From positions 1-6,780 of the forward strand of contig JAITBA010000141.1 of NCBI GenBank assembly GCA_031283835.1: a DNA stretch of 6,780 bases, given 5' to 3'. Shown one piece after another: positions 6,117-6,780 of this stretch (the stretch's first letter is position 1; each line of letters opens with the position of its first letter). Under the pieces are notes generated by a model that saw only the letters and a list, made by a program, of their open reading frames with translations, did no database searches and had not been told where the DNA came from. Made by a program: the position numbers and the translations under genes. This DNA comes from Oscillospiraceae bacterium. Lineage in GTDB: Bacteria > Bacillota > Clostridia > Oscillospirales > Acutalibacteraceae.

Positions 6117-6780
6117 TTAATTGTTTGTTGCGATTTTTTTGAGCGTGCGCAGTTTGGCGCTGCGGGCGCGGGGGTTTTGCGTGCGCTCCTCGAACGTGGG
6201 CGTGAGCGGCTTTTGCGGCACCCGCGCTTTTGGCAAAATGCCGCAGCGACACACCGGAAATTCCGGCGGGCACACACACCCGGCGCACAACGATTTGCTC
6301 ACACGCTTCATCGCGGCGTCTTCCAGGCTGTTGAATGTGATCACGCTTAACCGGCCCTGGGGCCTCAGCATTTCAAACAAATCGCGCAGCGCTGTTTCAA
6401 GGCCGTCCATCTCGCCATTGCAAACATAGCGCAGGGCCATGAACACCTTGCGGGCGGGGTGGCCTTCGCGCCGGACGGCGGCCGGCACCGCACCCGCAAC
6501 CAGCGCCGCCAACTGTGTGGTCGTCACAATGGCCGCTTGTTCCCGCGCGCGCACAATCGCCTTGGCAATGGGCACCGCGCATTTTTCCTGCGCATATACC
6601 CGGAATATCCGAATCAACTCTTCTTGCGGCAGGGTGTTCACCAGGTCTGCCGCCGTCGGGCCTGTCCGGCTCATGCGCATGTCCAGCGGCGCTTCGCGGT
6701 GATAGCTAAAACCGCGGGCGTCGGTGTCCAGTTGATGAGAGCTTACGCCCAAGTCCAGCAAAACCCCGTCTAGCGCCGCA
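6117..6780 (-). CDS. rsmH: 16S rRNA (cytosine-1402-N4)-methyltransferase RsmH (MraW), C-terminal 221 codons; 5' end outside window
   Basis: RsmH uses S-adenosylmethionine to methylate N4 of C1402 in the ribosomal P site and is commonly encoded at the head of the dcw cluster. The frame stays open to the window edge, reading AALDGVLLDLGVSSHQLD, so the TTG at 6761 is not the start; the family is about 310 residues and roughly 90 N-terminal residues are missing. Visible landmarks are LDLGVSSHQLD (around 6725-6758), APLDMRM, the substrate-domain helices, GHPARKVFMALR, the TFNSLED motif (6318-6338), a Cys cluster CVCPPEFPVCRCG, and the C-terminal NPRARSAKLR signature. In most RsmH proteins the SLED motif reads FHSLED, so His is replaced here by Asn. 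The SAM-binding G-rich loop is probably outside the window. The gene is followed 36 bp later by ftsL. Confidence 0.95.
   Translation of the reverse strand, partial: AALDGVLLDLGVSSHQLDTDARGFSYHREAPLDMRMSRTGPTAADLVNTLPQEELIRIFRVYAQEKCAVPIAKAIVRAREQAAIVTTTQLAALVAGAVPAAVRREGHPARKVFMALRYVCNGEMDGLETALRDLFEMLRPQGRLSVITFNSLEDAAMKRVSKSLCAGCVCPPEFPVCRCGILPKARVPQKPLTPTFEERTQNPRARSAKLRTLKKIATNN

Noticed and set aside
6759..6761. TTG start codon giving a 214-residue rsmH
   Set aside because: The frame remains open to the window edge and the upstream residues match the conserved RsmH sequence, so the gene is merely cut by the window.

Overview
The window is a segment of a bacterial division and cell wall (dcw) cluster. 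Every gene lies on the minus strand, so transcription runs from position 6780 towards 1. In transcription order it holds the 3' two-thirds of rsmH (16S rRNA methyltransferase), a small FtsL-type division protein, a class B penicillin-binding protein with C-terminal PASTA repeats, murE, mraY, and the first 93 codons of an ftsW-type SEDS gene. The gene content and order, the PASTA repeats on the PBP, the Cys-rich C-terminus of RsmH and the strong AGGAGG-type ribosome binding sites point to a monoderm Firmicute. The GC-rich base composition would suit a Clostridia lineage such as Oscillospiraceae, but that placement is inference. The DNPR signature in MurE predicts meso-diaminopimelate peptidoglycan.

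Layout: 6117-6780 rsmH (5' end outside the window); 5658-6080 ftsL-like; 5583-5657 a short gap with a terminator-like hairpin; 3267-5573 the PBP; 3132-3266 a 135-bp gap upstream of murE; 1659-3131 murE; 537-1613 mraY, 45 bp after murE; 281-536 a 256-bp gap made mostly of five tandem 42/43-bp repeats; 1-280 ftsW (3' end outside the window). The minus-strand open frames account for nearly all of the DNA. I read the many open frames on the plus strand as shadows of GC-rich coding sequence.

The genes form one pathway. MurE adds the third stem-peptide residue to the UDP-MurNAc precursor. MraY moves the finished precursor onto undecaprenyl phosphate to make lipid I. FtsW polymerises lipid II, and the class B PBP cross-links the product at the septum within an FtsL-containing complex. 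Compared with the common order murE-murF-mraY-murD-ftsW-murG, murF and murD are missing from their usual slots. The murD slot holds the tandem repeat array.

I see no mobile element, CRISPR array, tRNA, rRNA or undescribed defence-type system. The parts most worth a second look are non-coding: the alternating A-B-A-B-A repeat array, a near-consensus promoter whose -35 box lies in the last repeat unit, and the terminator-like hairpin inside the operon.
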